NCBI GenBank assembly: GCA_009760855.2
Contig: WPIO01000140.1
Location: forward strand, 556,001-620,000
Reading direction: 5' to 3'
Source: Cristatella mucedo
Taxonomy: Eukaryota > Bryozoa > Phylactolaemata > Cristatellidae
Length of the DNA: 64,000 bases
Shown: one piece after another, positions 40,509-55,000 of the stretch
Layout: each line of letters opens with the position of its first letter
Numbering within the stretch: the stretch's first letter is position 1
Program-made: the position numbers and the translations under genes
Notes under the pieces: model-generated
What the model was told of the DNA's origin: nothing
Databases searched by the model: none
Seen by the model: only the letters and a program-made list of their open reading frames with translations

Positions 40509-43500
40509 ACACGCAAGTGCTGTGAGTGCATGAGCTGCTGCCACTGCATCCAGTGCTCGGTCCACTACCGATAGAGCTCGTGGTGGTGCTGCTGCTGCCC
40601 ACACTCCACCCTGAAATGATGTCATCTAAGCGACTTTGAATGTTTAATAGCCTGCAATAATCTGGTTAATTGGAAAGAGCAGGCAGGGTAAGTAAGCAGC
40701 CACATGAATAGAAAGAGTGGCAGTGGTAAGAAGGATTTCGATTATAAATAACCATTAGATACCCTGACTCTGACGGAGCACCGTAACCAGCTTAGTGGGT
40801 GAGGGATGCAGCCACAACAGCAGAGACATGTCAGAATCTTGCCGACAGACCAAGTGTGGGTCAGAAACAACACTAATCCCGGTAAAAACACACGACAATC
40901 ACGTGCCACTCTGCCCAAGCCTACTAGCTGAGGTGTCTGCTAATGAGTCACTTAGATATCTACTAATGCCGAACAGCCTGCCCAAATAGCACACTTTGGT
41001 GGGTCACACGTACACCTCAGATATTATTCAGTGGAGATTGAATCGGAAGGTGCAGCTGATTCACTAAAGGCAACACTGGGCACAGCATTTAGAACACAGT
41101 GGAGGGGCTGTGGTGGCAAAAGAGGCAACCACAGCTCTTGCAAGTTCCTTTGCTCCTTTTAGATTGCCACCTGATCCTTATGACAGGTTGGAAAGAGAGA
41201 GATAGGGAATCACAGCCGAAGCTTGAGTCGGGGAGGGGGCTGTGATATGTGCTGCATTGTGTCAGGGTGTGCAGCACCGATGTGTGTGGAACTTTTAAGT
41301 TCTGGCCGGGGAGTCACTTGCAAGTAACAACTGAGCTAACTTAATGCAGGAATAGAGCTAAGATAAATCAACAAAGATAATCATCATCCTCATCATCATC
41401 AGCAGCAGCAGGTTAGATATTTGGAAAAGGCAAATAGCGGAGGCCTGAAGTAGAAAATGGGAGAGGTGACAAATTACATACAGCAGAGCCAAGATCATAG
41501 CCGATGTCTCAAATAACTGCAAGAGCAACCCGCCAGCAACAAAAAGTCAAGGAAACAAGCCAGCAGAAATAGCCTTCTTGTATGCCAGCTAGTTACATAA
41601 TAGTAACTTGAAATCAGGAACTCACTGAGTGTGATCCTTACATAGCTAGTAAATCGTTGTCACTTTCTGTATAATGTCACTTTATGTGTGCTTTATGTTG
41701 GATCTGCATTTCTTTTATGCTTAAACGTGTCGTGGCCACGTGGTTGACCAACAGCTCTTAACCATTCAGCAGAGCACATTTTGTAAATAAAAAAAAAAAG
41801 TGCCATTTTTGGCCAGTACTTTAAGTGGCACGTACGGAAGGTCAAACAAGTAGAAGTCGAACACTCGGTCATTCATCGGGATTAAATCATGATTCTGAAA
41901 ACTGGCGACTGTTAAGATGCTATGTTGGCTTCTGCAGCTAAATGTAATTTCTGCCTTTCTGCTAACGAGAGGTTAATAACTAATTGCCTTTCAAGTATTT
42001 CTCTTTTAAAATGGAAAGTGCTATGAAGGCTTTGAGCAACATAAGTGCGACATAAGTCAAATACGGTTCAGGTATATTTACATTAACTATGTATGGCCTT
42101 TTTGATAGCTGTCGTGTTTGGCTATCGTTTCCATGCCTTCATGCATCAGGGCGGCTTCTGCTGCCAACAAGCTGTGCTTTGAAGTGCCGGCCTGCCAACC
42201 TGCCTTGGTCCACGGGTGAGGTGCTGGCCTTTATTGACCAAGGCTCGAGCACTCCGTCATACATAAATCGCCTGGATAGACATTATGTTCTCTTAGGGTG
42301 CTATACAAATGAAATATTTTTTTTTACAAGAATCTATCATTCAGCTGTAATGACTAGCACCCATTACTTGCCCTGTGTCTGTGCAAGAAGGACCTGCTGG
42401 AGCAGTGAGCATTAACTGCATCAACTATACCATGCCCCAAGCAGCAGCAGCAGCAGCGCAGCTAGGTGGTGTGCCCTCTGTACCCATGGCAGCACCGTTG
42501 TTGAAGAGCCTATGAAAAGAGATTGCCAGGCTAACGGACATACCCTGCTCTGCCTTTCCAGCACATGCAAAGCACCTAGATACAGATTTAGCTCTCTAAG
42601 GATGCTATAAAAAATCATTATTACTAGTATTATAAGATCATAAGGTGCAGCAGATGTTGAAGCAACAGTGGGAAAAGGCACACTGCAGCCAACACGCACG
42701 CAGACATGCTGTTAACTAAGGGTGCTTTGTAACAGCCAGGCCAGCCTCGACAGAGATTCGGCGGAATGAAGCACTGCCAGAGAAGCACGACTGGATTCGT
42801 AAAGCAGGTGGTAGTGAGGACATGGCAGCGACTGGGGGCATGGCGGCAGACAGGACATGGCAGTATCTGGGCGTGGGCGTGCCAGCGTGTGGGCGTGGTA
42901 GCGTGTGGGCGAGGCAGCGGTGGGCGCGGCGAGCCTCACATTCGAGGGCAGTGAGCAGAAGCGAGAAGTCCTCGTCTTCAGTCCAGCTGGTGCTGCTCAC
43001 GACCAGTGCAGGTCGCTCCGGTCTCAGCCGCACTGCGGTGTCTGGCGACAGTCTCTCAGTGAAGGCCGAAGCAGCAGCGCCGGTTGACGTCTGCCTGCAG
43101 AGAGACGACGAATCAGCTCTGCTCGGTCACAGCCGTGAATTGGCCGAGATGCACTAGCAGCAGCACACATCGTCTCCCGGGAGACAACTTTTATGCTCAT
43201 GCTGTTATACAGTCAGGAAAGGTGTCAGCAAATCAGCCACATATATGACAACCATCTAATTTTGAATGCATGTTGACTGAGCTAAATGGTACATTAGTTG
43301 GTTGGTGCATATATAAATAAATAAAATTCATTTGTTTTGTCGGTGCCCAAAGAGAACGTAATCTCTATTCAGGCGCTTCACATATGCCACGGGGCTCAAG
43401 CCCACGACCTCGGCCATCAAATACATTCACCTTGACCTTGGTCGGGTGAGCACCTTAATTAACCACTGGCCAAACCAGTGCTATCATAGAAACTACTCAT

Positions 43501-46500
43501 TCCAGAATAACGTTTGACATTATTATTATAATTATTAGAGTCGACTCTCACAAGCCAACATACTTTACCACGGGGAGGGGCACCTGACACAGCTTCTATC
43601 CTGTCAGCATAACGGTCCATCGGTTCACCTTCCATCGATTCACCTTCCATCGATTCACCTTCCATCGTATCCCCTAACACACAAGACGGACATTAGCAGG
43701 AAATAAAATCCTAATAACGTTTGGGATTCCGAGGGCACTATCAACTTATGCATCTGTGTGACAGGTGACAGTCCACTATGGACAGATCAATGAGGAGCAG
43801 AGAGGCACAGAAAGGCTACTCGGACAGCAGAACGGGTTGTGCTGCAACTGATAAGAAGAGAGACAAGCAGAAATCGGTAGGCTGCTCTCGTGAAAGTGAA
43901 ATTGAAACAGCAAACGGATTGACACCTGCTCACAGGCACCACTTTTGGCCGGTCCACGCATATTAATTAAGCTCTTTTTCTATCAATTGCATACAAACGC
44001 CACCTTACCACAAGAATCACTTGTGGCCGTTGAACGATTCTTACAGATAAGTTTGACAGAAATGACATAGCTACCAAGCGCAATTACTTAAAACGAAGAG
44101 AGTGAGTCGGCACGCTCACTTGCATTGCTACAAGTAGCTTAGACCCACGATACTCTCGGAATAATGTCGAACGCTGCACTAATAGAAGGGCTGTTCTAAT
44201 ATCTGAAAGATTTAGAATCAGTTGTGCTAGGGCGATGTGACCAGGACTGTTCCATCGGATTTGCCTCGCGAGGGGAGAGGGCCAGCAAGAAGCACATCCT
44301 AGCATCATCCATCGCTAACGAAGCTATGATCAACTGGCGCTCCCCCTAGTCGGCCGGCTTGCAAGACTGCTTGCAGCTGCTGCTGCCACGCCGGAGAGAG
44401 AGAGAGAGATCTTAGCCGTGATACCTCGACAGCAGGGCAATACTTCAGGCCAGACAATGAATAGGGCATCCTGACGCGAGGTTTGCCATAACTTGTGCGC
44501 CTCATTGGTCAGTATATAATACAATGCAACGTATCTCCATCTGTAACTCCACAAAGCCACAAAGACTGTGTGGGTGTTATGCAGAAGAGTTTTGTATAGC
44601 GCACTCACAGCCTAAGCGGCTTTCGGTACGCATTCGGTAGCCAACCGACTTCGTCTCATGCAGCAAAGAGAAAGTGGGAAGCCTGGCTGAGTCAGGTGAG
44701 CAGTTAAGGTAGTGAGCAGCATGGAAGTAGCAGTTTAGGACGGCTGGAAAGGATGTGCCATAGTCGGCAGCAGGAGAGTAGTTGCCGTTGCATAAGAATT
44801 GTGGAAACAGAGTTCCACTGTCTAGGACCTGCAGAGCAAAAGCTTCTGTCACCAACGGTCTTTAAGCAGAGGAATGGAACAGTTCATTTATGGTCCATGC
44901 AGGACCTGGGGGGGGGGGCACGAGGAGGCTTAACTGGTGGATGTAGCAGTTCAGCAAGGTATGGAGCAGCCAAGCCTTGGTGGGTCAGCGTAAGAACTTT
45001 GCTCCGAATCCGTTGATCAAGCTTCGCACTCAGCCACCGGCGCCAGATCCCGGAAGGCAGACAAAGAGGCGGCACGCTCTTTCCGGTTCGGTCTTGCAAG
45101 TTTTGCGAGCACCATTGCACTAGTGCAACGGTGCTTTTAAATCCTGCTGTTGATTCTTTCAGTCAGGTAGACTCTAGCTGGCTCCTCGTGCTTCATTTTA
45201 AGTGCCTTGCGAAGGCGCTGGTGCCGCCAGATGGTCGCCTTACAGCAGTTCCAACGCACGCTCACACTCGTGTGCGGGCTCTTATGGGGGAGTGGCCAAC
45301 ACTGGCACATGCACTATGCAACAGGCTCAGCCATGTGGCAGCATAATGTTAATTTAATTATGTTTTTTTTATTTGCTCGAGAACCGATGGCAAGGCCCCG
45401 TGACTATGGCTATGAAAGATGCGCATTCTCAAATGATGGATACGAGATTACCTACACGTATCTATCTGATGAATCCTGAGCTTGTATCGAGACAGAAAGA
45501 GCATGACCCATGACCCATGACTGACCCATGCGTTACATGGGTGAGCACCAGAGAAAAGAAGTCAACTGAAGGCGGAGGAGGACGGTGGCGATTTTGACAG
45601 ATAGCGCGACCTTATATAAAAATGGACACTGCGATGTTCAGCAGGGACTAGCACAGCAAACCAGACATGTACAGACAAAGTACAGGAAAAAAGCAAGCGT
45701 AGCAATAGCATGTTGCACGATCGTCTCTCTCATCCACCATTACAAATCCCCTAGTGATAACAACCATACATTACCTGTCTGCAGCAAAAGCTGGATACTC
45801 TGTCGCGAGTGCACAGAAAAGCCGATGACTTGATTCCAGGTCGGCACGTTTGAAAATGGCTGGCGGTCTATCATATAACGTGTCAGCGCTGAAAATGCAG
45901 TGCATGCTTCAAGTTTAGGGCACAAAATTCATGTTACATCATTCTACACGATGGCCTTTCATGGATGGCTGGCACAGCAATTAAATTTAACTAGAATTTT
46001 CTTGTGGAAACATGTGTTAGTAGCATGCAGCAGCAGTTCCAAGCAGGTGAAAAGTCGCAATTCAGAAACGTTACAATAAAAAAAAAGCTGCTTACTATAC
46101 CCATAGGTTACTTGTCCACAGCTCATAGCCTGAGGTGGGCGCAAAAGGTGAATGCATACTACCACTAACCATTCGACCATGTTACCCTTGCAGCGTATGC
46201 ATATTGCCCAGAAAGTAATTAACTTCTCCGAGGGTGCAAATATACAAATGTATTATTATTATTATGTAATAATGTAGTAACACCTGACGAAAGAAAGCTC
46301 AATTCATCAGACACTGCCACTTCGTTGACAAAAAAAGCAATGCTTGCTGTAGCGGTCGACGTTTCGGGACTTTTCTCAGTCGGACATCTGATTGCTTGCA
46401 ACGTTATCGATGACTACTGGGCTTACGACTACGATATACAAGTGCCGGCCCAAAAAATCTTTCACCCTGCGTTTCAGCCAGGCAGGTAGACAGAACAAGA

Positions 46501-49500
46501 TAACTCGAAAAAGCCAAGACTGTTGAAATAAACTGAAGCATTCTGTAGTCAAAGTAAATAATTGTCACAAAATTGCAATGAAATAAAAGAAATGTAGCAG
46601 AGTGTTGCTTCTCCACGACTTTTTGCATAACAGCGAAGAGACTTCGGGGCATTGACCCACACAATTTCTCATTCACGGGCAGATGTGATTTCTGCCATTC
46701 CTTCAGCTCATTCAGATTCCTTCAGAAGATCGAATAATTCATTACAATTCCGTGGAAGAACGACCTGTTCGGGTATTTTAGGCTCCAACTCCTGCCACAA
46801 ATGTTTAATGGAATTCAAATCAGGACACTGACTGGGCCATTCAAAAGTCCGGAAGTGATCGCAGCCTTGACATGCAGGCTTGTCAAAAAAGTCCTTTGCT
46901 ACGCCTACTTCATGCTTCGGATTATTTTCCTGTTGCCAAATAAAGTCCAAAACACGTATGCTATGAGCTGATGAAATACCAACGCTCTTAACAATGTCCA
47001 AGTAGTAGCGTTCTGCATTCATTATCCCCTGCACCCGATGCAATCTGCCTGCACTAGCAGCTCCAAGGCAACCCCACACCGTTACCCCCACCACCACCAC
47101 TGTCACTTGGACAAACATCTAGATATGCTTCCAGCTTTTGTCTCCACATGCACTGACTGCACCGTGAAGTGGAAAAGAGGGTGCACTTAGATTCGCCAGT
47201 CCACAGAACTTTTCCAATCAGCTGGGGTCCAGTGCCGGCATTTACAAGTGAAAGCAAGCCTCCTAAGCTTGCGCATAACGTTAAGCTTAGCAACTCTTGA
47301 CCGCCTAACCTGTTCGTTGAGCCTCTTCCTGGGCGTTCTTTTGCTGACAGTAATCGCTGAGAGCACCAGTTTTTTCTTAGTATCGTCGTGCACCACGTGC
47401 CCACTGCTCCCGATCTGACGATTCGTCGTTCCAGTTTGTTCTAGCTATTATTCAAATTGTACCTACTGCTGCCTGCGTAATACCGATCTTCCTCGAAATC
47501 GCTCGATTAGAATAATTCTGGTCTTTCAATGCGAGGAGAGCACTCCGAGAGCATGGAAAATCAGGTCGCCTTCGGTTGAGCACTGCTTACCGCTGAGAGC
47601 CTCTGAACCCAAAATTGCCTGGCCGTGTGGTATCCAGACGGCTTGCAATTGCATCCGGACATTCCTGTGCGCCACATTAAGGCAGACTGGTCATGTTTAC
47701 CAGGACAAGCAACCCCTAGTTCTAGGGTGGGAAGATAACTCCAATGGTCCCGACGCTGATTATTTCCTACTTCATTCCATTAAAAACGTCAATGATACGG
47801 CAGAGCATGAAGCTCATGACCTTTATTTTATATCATTTGATAAAAAACACATTTTATAATAATAATAATAATAATAATACAATTGATAAAGGGCCCTCAG
47901 AGAACTCAATCTCTTTCCAGGCGCTTTACATTTGCTGTAAAGGAAACAAGATCGAATGGTGCGTGGTGTCATGCTCGACAAACAACACGAATAACATGGT
48001 TAGAGGTGACATGCACGAGGTCAGTATGCACGTGTGGTTAGTGGCAGCATGCAACAGTGTCAGCACGCATAAGCACATAAAGGGCGAATCACAGGGACCC
48101 ACTAAATGCCAACCTAAATAGGTGTTTATAATTTCTTTTGAAATGTGGTCAAGTCAGGGGATGTCATGACGCAAGTCGGGAGTGAATTCCAGGCTTTGGG
48201 AGCATTCGAACTAAATGCATGGTCTCCAAAGGATTTGAGGTTTGTACGATGTAAACAGTTAGTCTCCGAAAAGTGGGTGGTACGATGCTTGGCCTGGTAG
48301 GGGAGTAGATCTGATAGGTAGGCTGGAGCCCAAGTCTGAATGGACCTAAAAGTGAGCGACAAAACCTTGAAGTCGATCTGATGATGTTATGCTTGATGAT
48401 ATGCTTGACTGGGAGCCAATGCAGATCGGCGAGAAGTGGTTTGATTTGGCAAACTACGGGGCTCACGACAGACAAGCCTAGCTGCAGAGTTTTGCACCAG
48501 CTGTAAGCACATGATTGCACATGCCGGTAGGCCAGCAAGCATTTTACTTCTATTCCATAATTAGGATCTGCAGTTAATAGGGAACACACTCAGTGGAATT
48601 CAAAAAGTAAAGGAGCCCTTGTTAGTGTCAACATTTTTTGGGCCGGCACTGTATATCTTTCACATTCGACAAGGGCACGGTGATCTCAAATCTTATCACA
48701 AATGAAAGCCAACTTGGCTGATCTTAGCCAAGTTTCGTTATGACCTTACGGTTTATTTGGTCGATAGCATGGGGGCATTTAATCAAGTCTGTATTGCATG
48801 TAAGTGCTAAGCCAGAACAATGAAGTCCACGATTATTTCTATATCAAAATGCTGTCAAGATCAATCCTGACTTAACTGAGAAAAGTGAACTTGGTGCTAA
48901 TAATTGCTACATGAAAGACCTCAGCAAGTTAAACAAGTTGAACAGTGTAGAGCCTAATGAAGGTCACACGTGACACTGGACGAGTAGTAAAATCAGGAGA
49001 ACCACAATTGGGCACAAGAAGCCAGAGACCCGCGGGCAGAGGCCATGGTCAATGAAGAGGTGTTCAGTCTGTTCAGCTGTGCTGATGGTTAACAAACTCT
49101 ATGTAAGTAAAAAGCAACGGTCGGCTGATTAAACAACCTCAATTATATAATGGCAGAAATGCTTTAGCAGCTATTCCCCTGCTTGCAGTAGGCAATAAAG
49201 GACTGCCTGCTACATGAATCAAACCCGTGACCTGGGTAGTGCAGAGCAAGCACCTTGGCCCTGGGCTAAGACTCCGGGCTCGTAGGCCTCAAGTAGACCT
49301 ACTTTAGTGGGTCTTTCAGAGCATTGCTGTGGGTAACGAGGCCATTTAAGTATGGCGTACCCCAGGGGACTGTGCCTTAGTCCCCTTCTTTTCAATATGT
49401 ATACTGTATGTCAAGGCGATTTCATAGCTAGGGGCAAACCGCTTGCAATTCAGAAATTGGAAAGCAAAACACTTAAAATGGGCTCCACCCGCATATTTCC

Positions 49501-52000
49501 TGTAGCATCTTCATACAATCTGGCAGTTAAGTTCCCAAGTGACCTTTCGCTAGACAACCACATTAGCTCCACAGTCACGTCGGCCTACTTTCAGCTATGC
49601 ACTATTGCAAAATGTTGGACGTGCTTAGAATAACACAGCCAAGCTGGTCCCATTTATGACACCGTCTATATTTCTGTCACACAATACTCTTCAGATCTCC
49701 CTGCCTGTGCAATAGGATGCTTACAGTTGGAGCACAACTCAGTAGATATGCTTGTCTGTCGTGATCATTGGAACTACCTAATTACTCGACTTCTCTCAGA
49801 TCTGCAGCGGCTCTCCTTTAAGCAGCGTATCGAAGTCAAGGTTCAGTCACTCATTTGTGGGTCTCTTTCATTCTATTGCCCAGTAGTACCTATCTGAAAT
49901 ATTTCCATCGAGCTTCACATCGTACCACCTGCCCTTCTAACCAACCTCCAACCATTTTCCAAAATATGCTCCCAAAGCCTGGATTCACTCCCGATTGACA
50001 TCACCAACTGACTACGTCTAAAAGTAAACTAAAACCTACTTTTTCCTCACAGCAGCATTTGTGCAGTCTATGTAAATTGTACTTTGTGTACTGGTGGGTG
50101 CTGACACCTTGCCTGTTATCAATAACTAATTGATATGCTTTCTCTATAGCATAAGTAAAGTGCCTAGAAAGAGATTTAGTTCTCTAAGGGTGCTTTGTAA
50201 ATGTCTTGTTACTATTATTATACAGTATATTTAACCTCGATCTTGCTCAGGAAATACATTCCAAGACGTTTCTCGCATGGATAACTAAGCACATGGATTT
50301 ACGCAAAACTTAAAATGGGGCTGAGCTTCACTGGTGTTTCAGCAATGCCAAAGATGCAAGCGGTAAGCAAGCACGTGCGGGATATCGGTTAAAGTGCACC
50401 TGAGCAATGCTCAGACTAACCGAGCCAAAGGGTGTGCAATACCATTCGTTGCTCGAAAAAATTTACTGAATCACTGATTTCTGGTTCCATGCTACCCACT
50501 TTCCCAAGCATAGCAATTACTCGGCATCACAGCTCAGTCATTGATGGCTACTACACTATCGAACCCTCCCACCCCCTGCTGCCATCTAACACAGATGTCA
50601 ACCGACCGAGTGGTGAAGAATGCTGAGGGTCAGGTCTAATGCACATCGTAGGATCAGGTGACTGACCAGGCCCGTGAGGCCCCCCCCCACTGAGTAACAG
50701 ATCAGCCAGGATTACACCCCAAACCTACCTGATTCCCCATTTCGTCTTCAGATCGCTTTTCAGAGCATTAGTGACACAGAAATTCCGCTCTGCTTTTCTT
50801 CCAAACCAGGGCTCATACCTACAGACAAAATACACATAGTCGCAAGCTGACAAAGGCAGTCAACTTTTGGCAGCAGTTTAAACAGCCATTGTACTTCGAC
50901 ATGTGGGCCTCAAATATGCAGCCAGGTCACCAATGCTTTATAAGAAAAATGACAGTGACAAACAAGAAACCGCCATGGCGAAAGGGCCAACAGAAAAAAC
51001 TATAATGATGACATCACGAAGTCACGGGAGGTGTTTCGATCGGTGTGTAGACGCCCATATCCAGCAGATTTGGGAGATGCCATCTATTCTTGATTGGATG
51101 TGCTCAAACTGCTCAAATCTGGCTTGTTACCGGTCAGCTTTTGCTGATGCATCCTGTTGTGGTCAGTTGGTGGCACGTGGTTTAGCAGAGCTAGCGTGCT
51201 GCTGCCGATGGCTGACCCACGGCGACCACAGCCCGGTATCTCAAGCGTCACTAGTTCTAGCTGTCACTAGTTCAGCAGCAGAACAACGGCTGACTTCCAC
51301 TCAGGCGCGGCAGTGCAATCTGTAAAGTTCAGATTGATGCTGTTTTACGAAGTAAGTTCCAGCCATAGCGGACGATGTCCCGAACATTGGTCAATGCTAG
51401 TCACAACCCGACCATTGGGTCAGACACACTGGTCGAAAAATGTCCAACGTCAACGATGGCTACGGCCACTTGGCATGTTGATAGTAGTTGCCTTTCATCT
51501 TGAATTGTTTTCCCTTTACCTCGACGTTAGCTGTCAACACCAGATCCACTAGATTTCAGCATAACGAACTGTGCTGTCCACTAGATTTTAGCTATGTGCT
51601 GTCCACTAGATTTTAGTGTAACACACACGATCTTTTCCTGCTCCTGCCCAGGAATCTCTGAGAAATGCTTGACGAGGTAGGATGCCTATGGACTAGAGAG
51701 TCTTGCATGGACCAGCACAGCCTTCTTTGGCAGTGTCTGTTACCGATTTCCATGGTTTAACAGCTGCCTTTACTATGATCTTGGCATGCAGAGAATGAGG
51801 ACATGTTGAAATCACTTCAGTTGATGCTTGACTGTGGATGTTGCAAAAACAGGCTGTTGCAGACCTATCGCCTGAACCGAGCCTGTAACTCTCTTAGTCC
51901 TTTTGGATGGCGGCTTTGATGCCCCTGTTTCGGGCTGACACTGATTCCGCTGTCTTGACTTATCAATCAACCTCAAATCAACATGTGTGTATGTGTGCGC

Positions 52001-52072
<72 letters not shown>

Positions 52073-55000
52073 GTGCATAGGTGCGCATGCGCAGGTCTGT
52101 CGAGTTCACTCAGCAGCTGCAGATGCTCCGGTCCTTCTTCATTTACTACGAAACGACGCAGCGTGCTTATGGGGCACTTCATAAATTATCTGCAATGTTT
52201 AGTCCCTTCAAAGGCAAGTTGCAAGGCACTGACCACAATGACAGTGTCCTCACTCAGTCTGCTTGGCAGACGGCCAGATAGTACAACAGAGGTCACAGAT
52301 CCAAAAAGTCTGAGCTTCCTTACATAGTGTACACACCTAGGAAAGTTTGGAGATGCAGAGCTAGTGACTTCTACTCTCCTACCTTATACTATGAACAAAT
52401 TAGTCATACCGGATCCAAAGTTCTACGTGCAACCACCCATCAGAGCATCCTCTGCAGTCGAGCAGAGCAGCTGCTTCTGCTTGCTTTCACAGAACCAGCT
52501 GCAAAGCGCAGCTTTATTTCCAAATGCCAGTGCTCATATGCCAATCCTTACACAAGGATGCAGTCAGCAATCAGCATGGGACATTGCAAACCGGCAAAGA
52601 TTCGCATAGGGATTTGATAGCTAAGATACCCTAGCATTTTCTAAGTACATGCAAAACGCGGACAAAACTGTCTTCTTCAGGGCGATGCTGCATCAAATCT
52701 GCCACCAATGCAAAAGCTACCAATGAGGACAGTACACATATTTTCAGTGCCTAGAGTTAATTCAGGCAGTCCAGCGGTTTCGACTACATTAGACAACACC
52801 TGCCTCCCGTACCTTCATCGAATTGGCATTCATTCACTAGCAAGACTTCTCCTAAATTAGGCATGTTACTAAAAGGCCGATTTTAACAGGACAGTGGCTA
52901 TAATAATAATACTAATAACAATAATAATAGAAGATATTTGTATTGCACTCTAAGAGAACTATATAGCTTACTAGCAACTTAGCATATGCTGGAAAGGATA
53001 GAATAGATCAGCCTGAAAGTAATATGAATTTTTCGAATGCAAGTAATTGCAATCTGATCCTTACTGGACTGCCGCTCTCTGATCACGTACCTCTGATCAC
53101 CGATCACACACCTCTGATCACCGATCACACACCTCTGATCACGATATTTCGCTCCGATCACTCTGATCACGATTCGCAGTGACTACAAGCCAGTGATAAA
53201 GCTCGGAGCTCCCGGCTACCAAATTCAACTCCCCTGCAGTGAAACAGTTGACATAAAAAACAGACCAGTAGCCCAAAAATGAAAACTAGGTAGCTAATCA
53301 TTTCCAAAAATTGACAAAACATTGAAAGTTGATGTTTGGAGCTTTGCTATGCAGATTTAGTTTGCAGGGGTTCAACTTAGGATAGATACTAGTGCTGTGT
53401 ATGCGTCACTAAAAGCTCAAAACCTAAACTCGTCACATGAATTAGCACACGACATCCACTACCATCCACATCTTCAATAATTAAGCCAGCTGCCGAGAAA
53501 AAAACTTGCCAATCATAGAAAAATGGTACAATAAGCCAAGAAGCTAAATATTTCTTTGGTGAAAGAAAGATGGGCTTCTGTGTTTAAGCCGAGCACTAAG
53601 TTGGGGGAGGGGTCGCTAAATTGCACAAAGCTAAATACCCCGGTGAGCAGCTACACCAAGTACATCAAAACGAGCAGAAGCAACTGTGATGGCACACACA
53701 TAATAACAAACCGCCATCACGGCTGCGCAGGGTAACAAAACTGCTTGCATCATTACCATTTGGCCAGCCGAACCAACGGATGTGTGGTGCTGAGTGACAA
53801 AGCCAAAATAGTATAGCCATAGTTGTGCCAGTCAATTATGAATCTTGTATCCCTGTACATGCAAAAAAGCCAGGCCACGGCCATTGTCGGTATGGCAGGG
53901 GGAGTCTAAAAATAAAGTCGACTGCATGCAGCAGGCAGTGGTCAATCAACGTATGTCAACTAATATAACCAGCAAATGCATCCTGCCAGCCAGCATGAAG
54001 TCCGTGGTAAACCCGGAATAAGAATTGAGATTTTGCTTACTGCAAAATCAGCAGAATAAATGCACAAACCTGTATAAACAAATGAGATGCTTTGCTGGTC
54101 TTCAGGAGGTAATACAACAGGCTAAGTGCCTGCCAGATGCACTTGAGTGCATAGGCCACAATCCTCGGTAAGAAACCTAAAAAACCACACACAGCACCTC
54201 GACACATGCTGGCTATTAGTCATTATCTCTGCCATGCCTACCGTACCAATCCAGGTCAGCTTCGGCCAAACTAACTAAATACATCCGGTCCACTGTAAAG
54301 GTAGGTTCGTTAAATGCATTTAAATGCCGAAAAAGCAATGCAGCAAAAGCAGCAGTAGAAGCTCCCGAGGCCACAGCGGCAGAAGTAGCACTTGGACTAG
54401 CACCAGAAGACAAAGCAGAAGCGGCAGCAGCAGGACACAATCGCTCTTTAACCATCACAAAACACACTTATCACGCTGCTACTCACGTGTAGCTGAACTA
54501 GGTAGCTCCAGCAGGTAAAAGAAACTAACGTTCTTGTTGTACAAGATATCTCTATGAGGGGTTGCACCTGCAAGGTGAAAGACCTGCTCGCCATTTGGTG
54601 CAATCATTGGGCGATCATTCGCATTCTTCTCAAACGTCTCAAGCGCGAATGCCCAAGCTCGGACTTTCTTAAAATACTAAGCTTGACCGAATTATAAATG
54701 TACTCGGCGATGGTAGACAGTAATTCGCACGTGAGTGTACAAGGATCATGATCATCAAAGCAAACTAGCAAAATAGCTTAGTCAAGCTCAGGTCTGCACA
54801 TTTTGCCCCCTAAAAAAAAAAGAAGTAAAAATACTTCTAGTGCATGAGCACTCTCACACGGTTGCCCCATCAGATTGAGTGAGGACCATTTTAGGAAATT
54901 CGGGGTCATCAATTGTTACGAGCTATCGATTGCCCTACAGCGTACCTCTCGTGGGACCCATGCAGCTCCGTCGTGACTAACATCACGGAAGATTAGTAAC

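Noticed and set aside
53075-53172. CRISPR-like regular repeat
   Set aside because: The 21-bp units are directly adjacent with no spacers, in an animal genome; it is a minisatellite.
53757-53852. ALG1 exon 4 starting at an internal TACAG acceptor (53853)
   Set aside because: The upstream bases to 53905 continue the ALG1 frame with the expected 'TPPAIPT' loop and fit the phase of exon 3.
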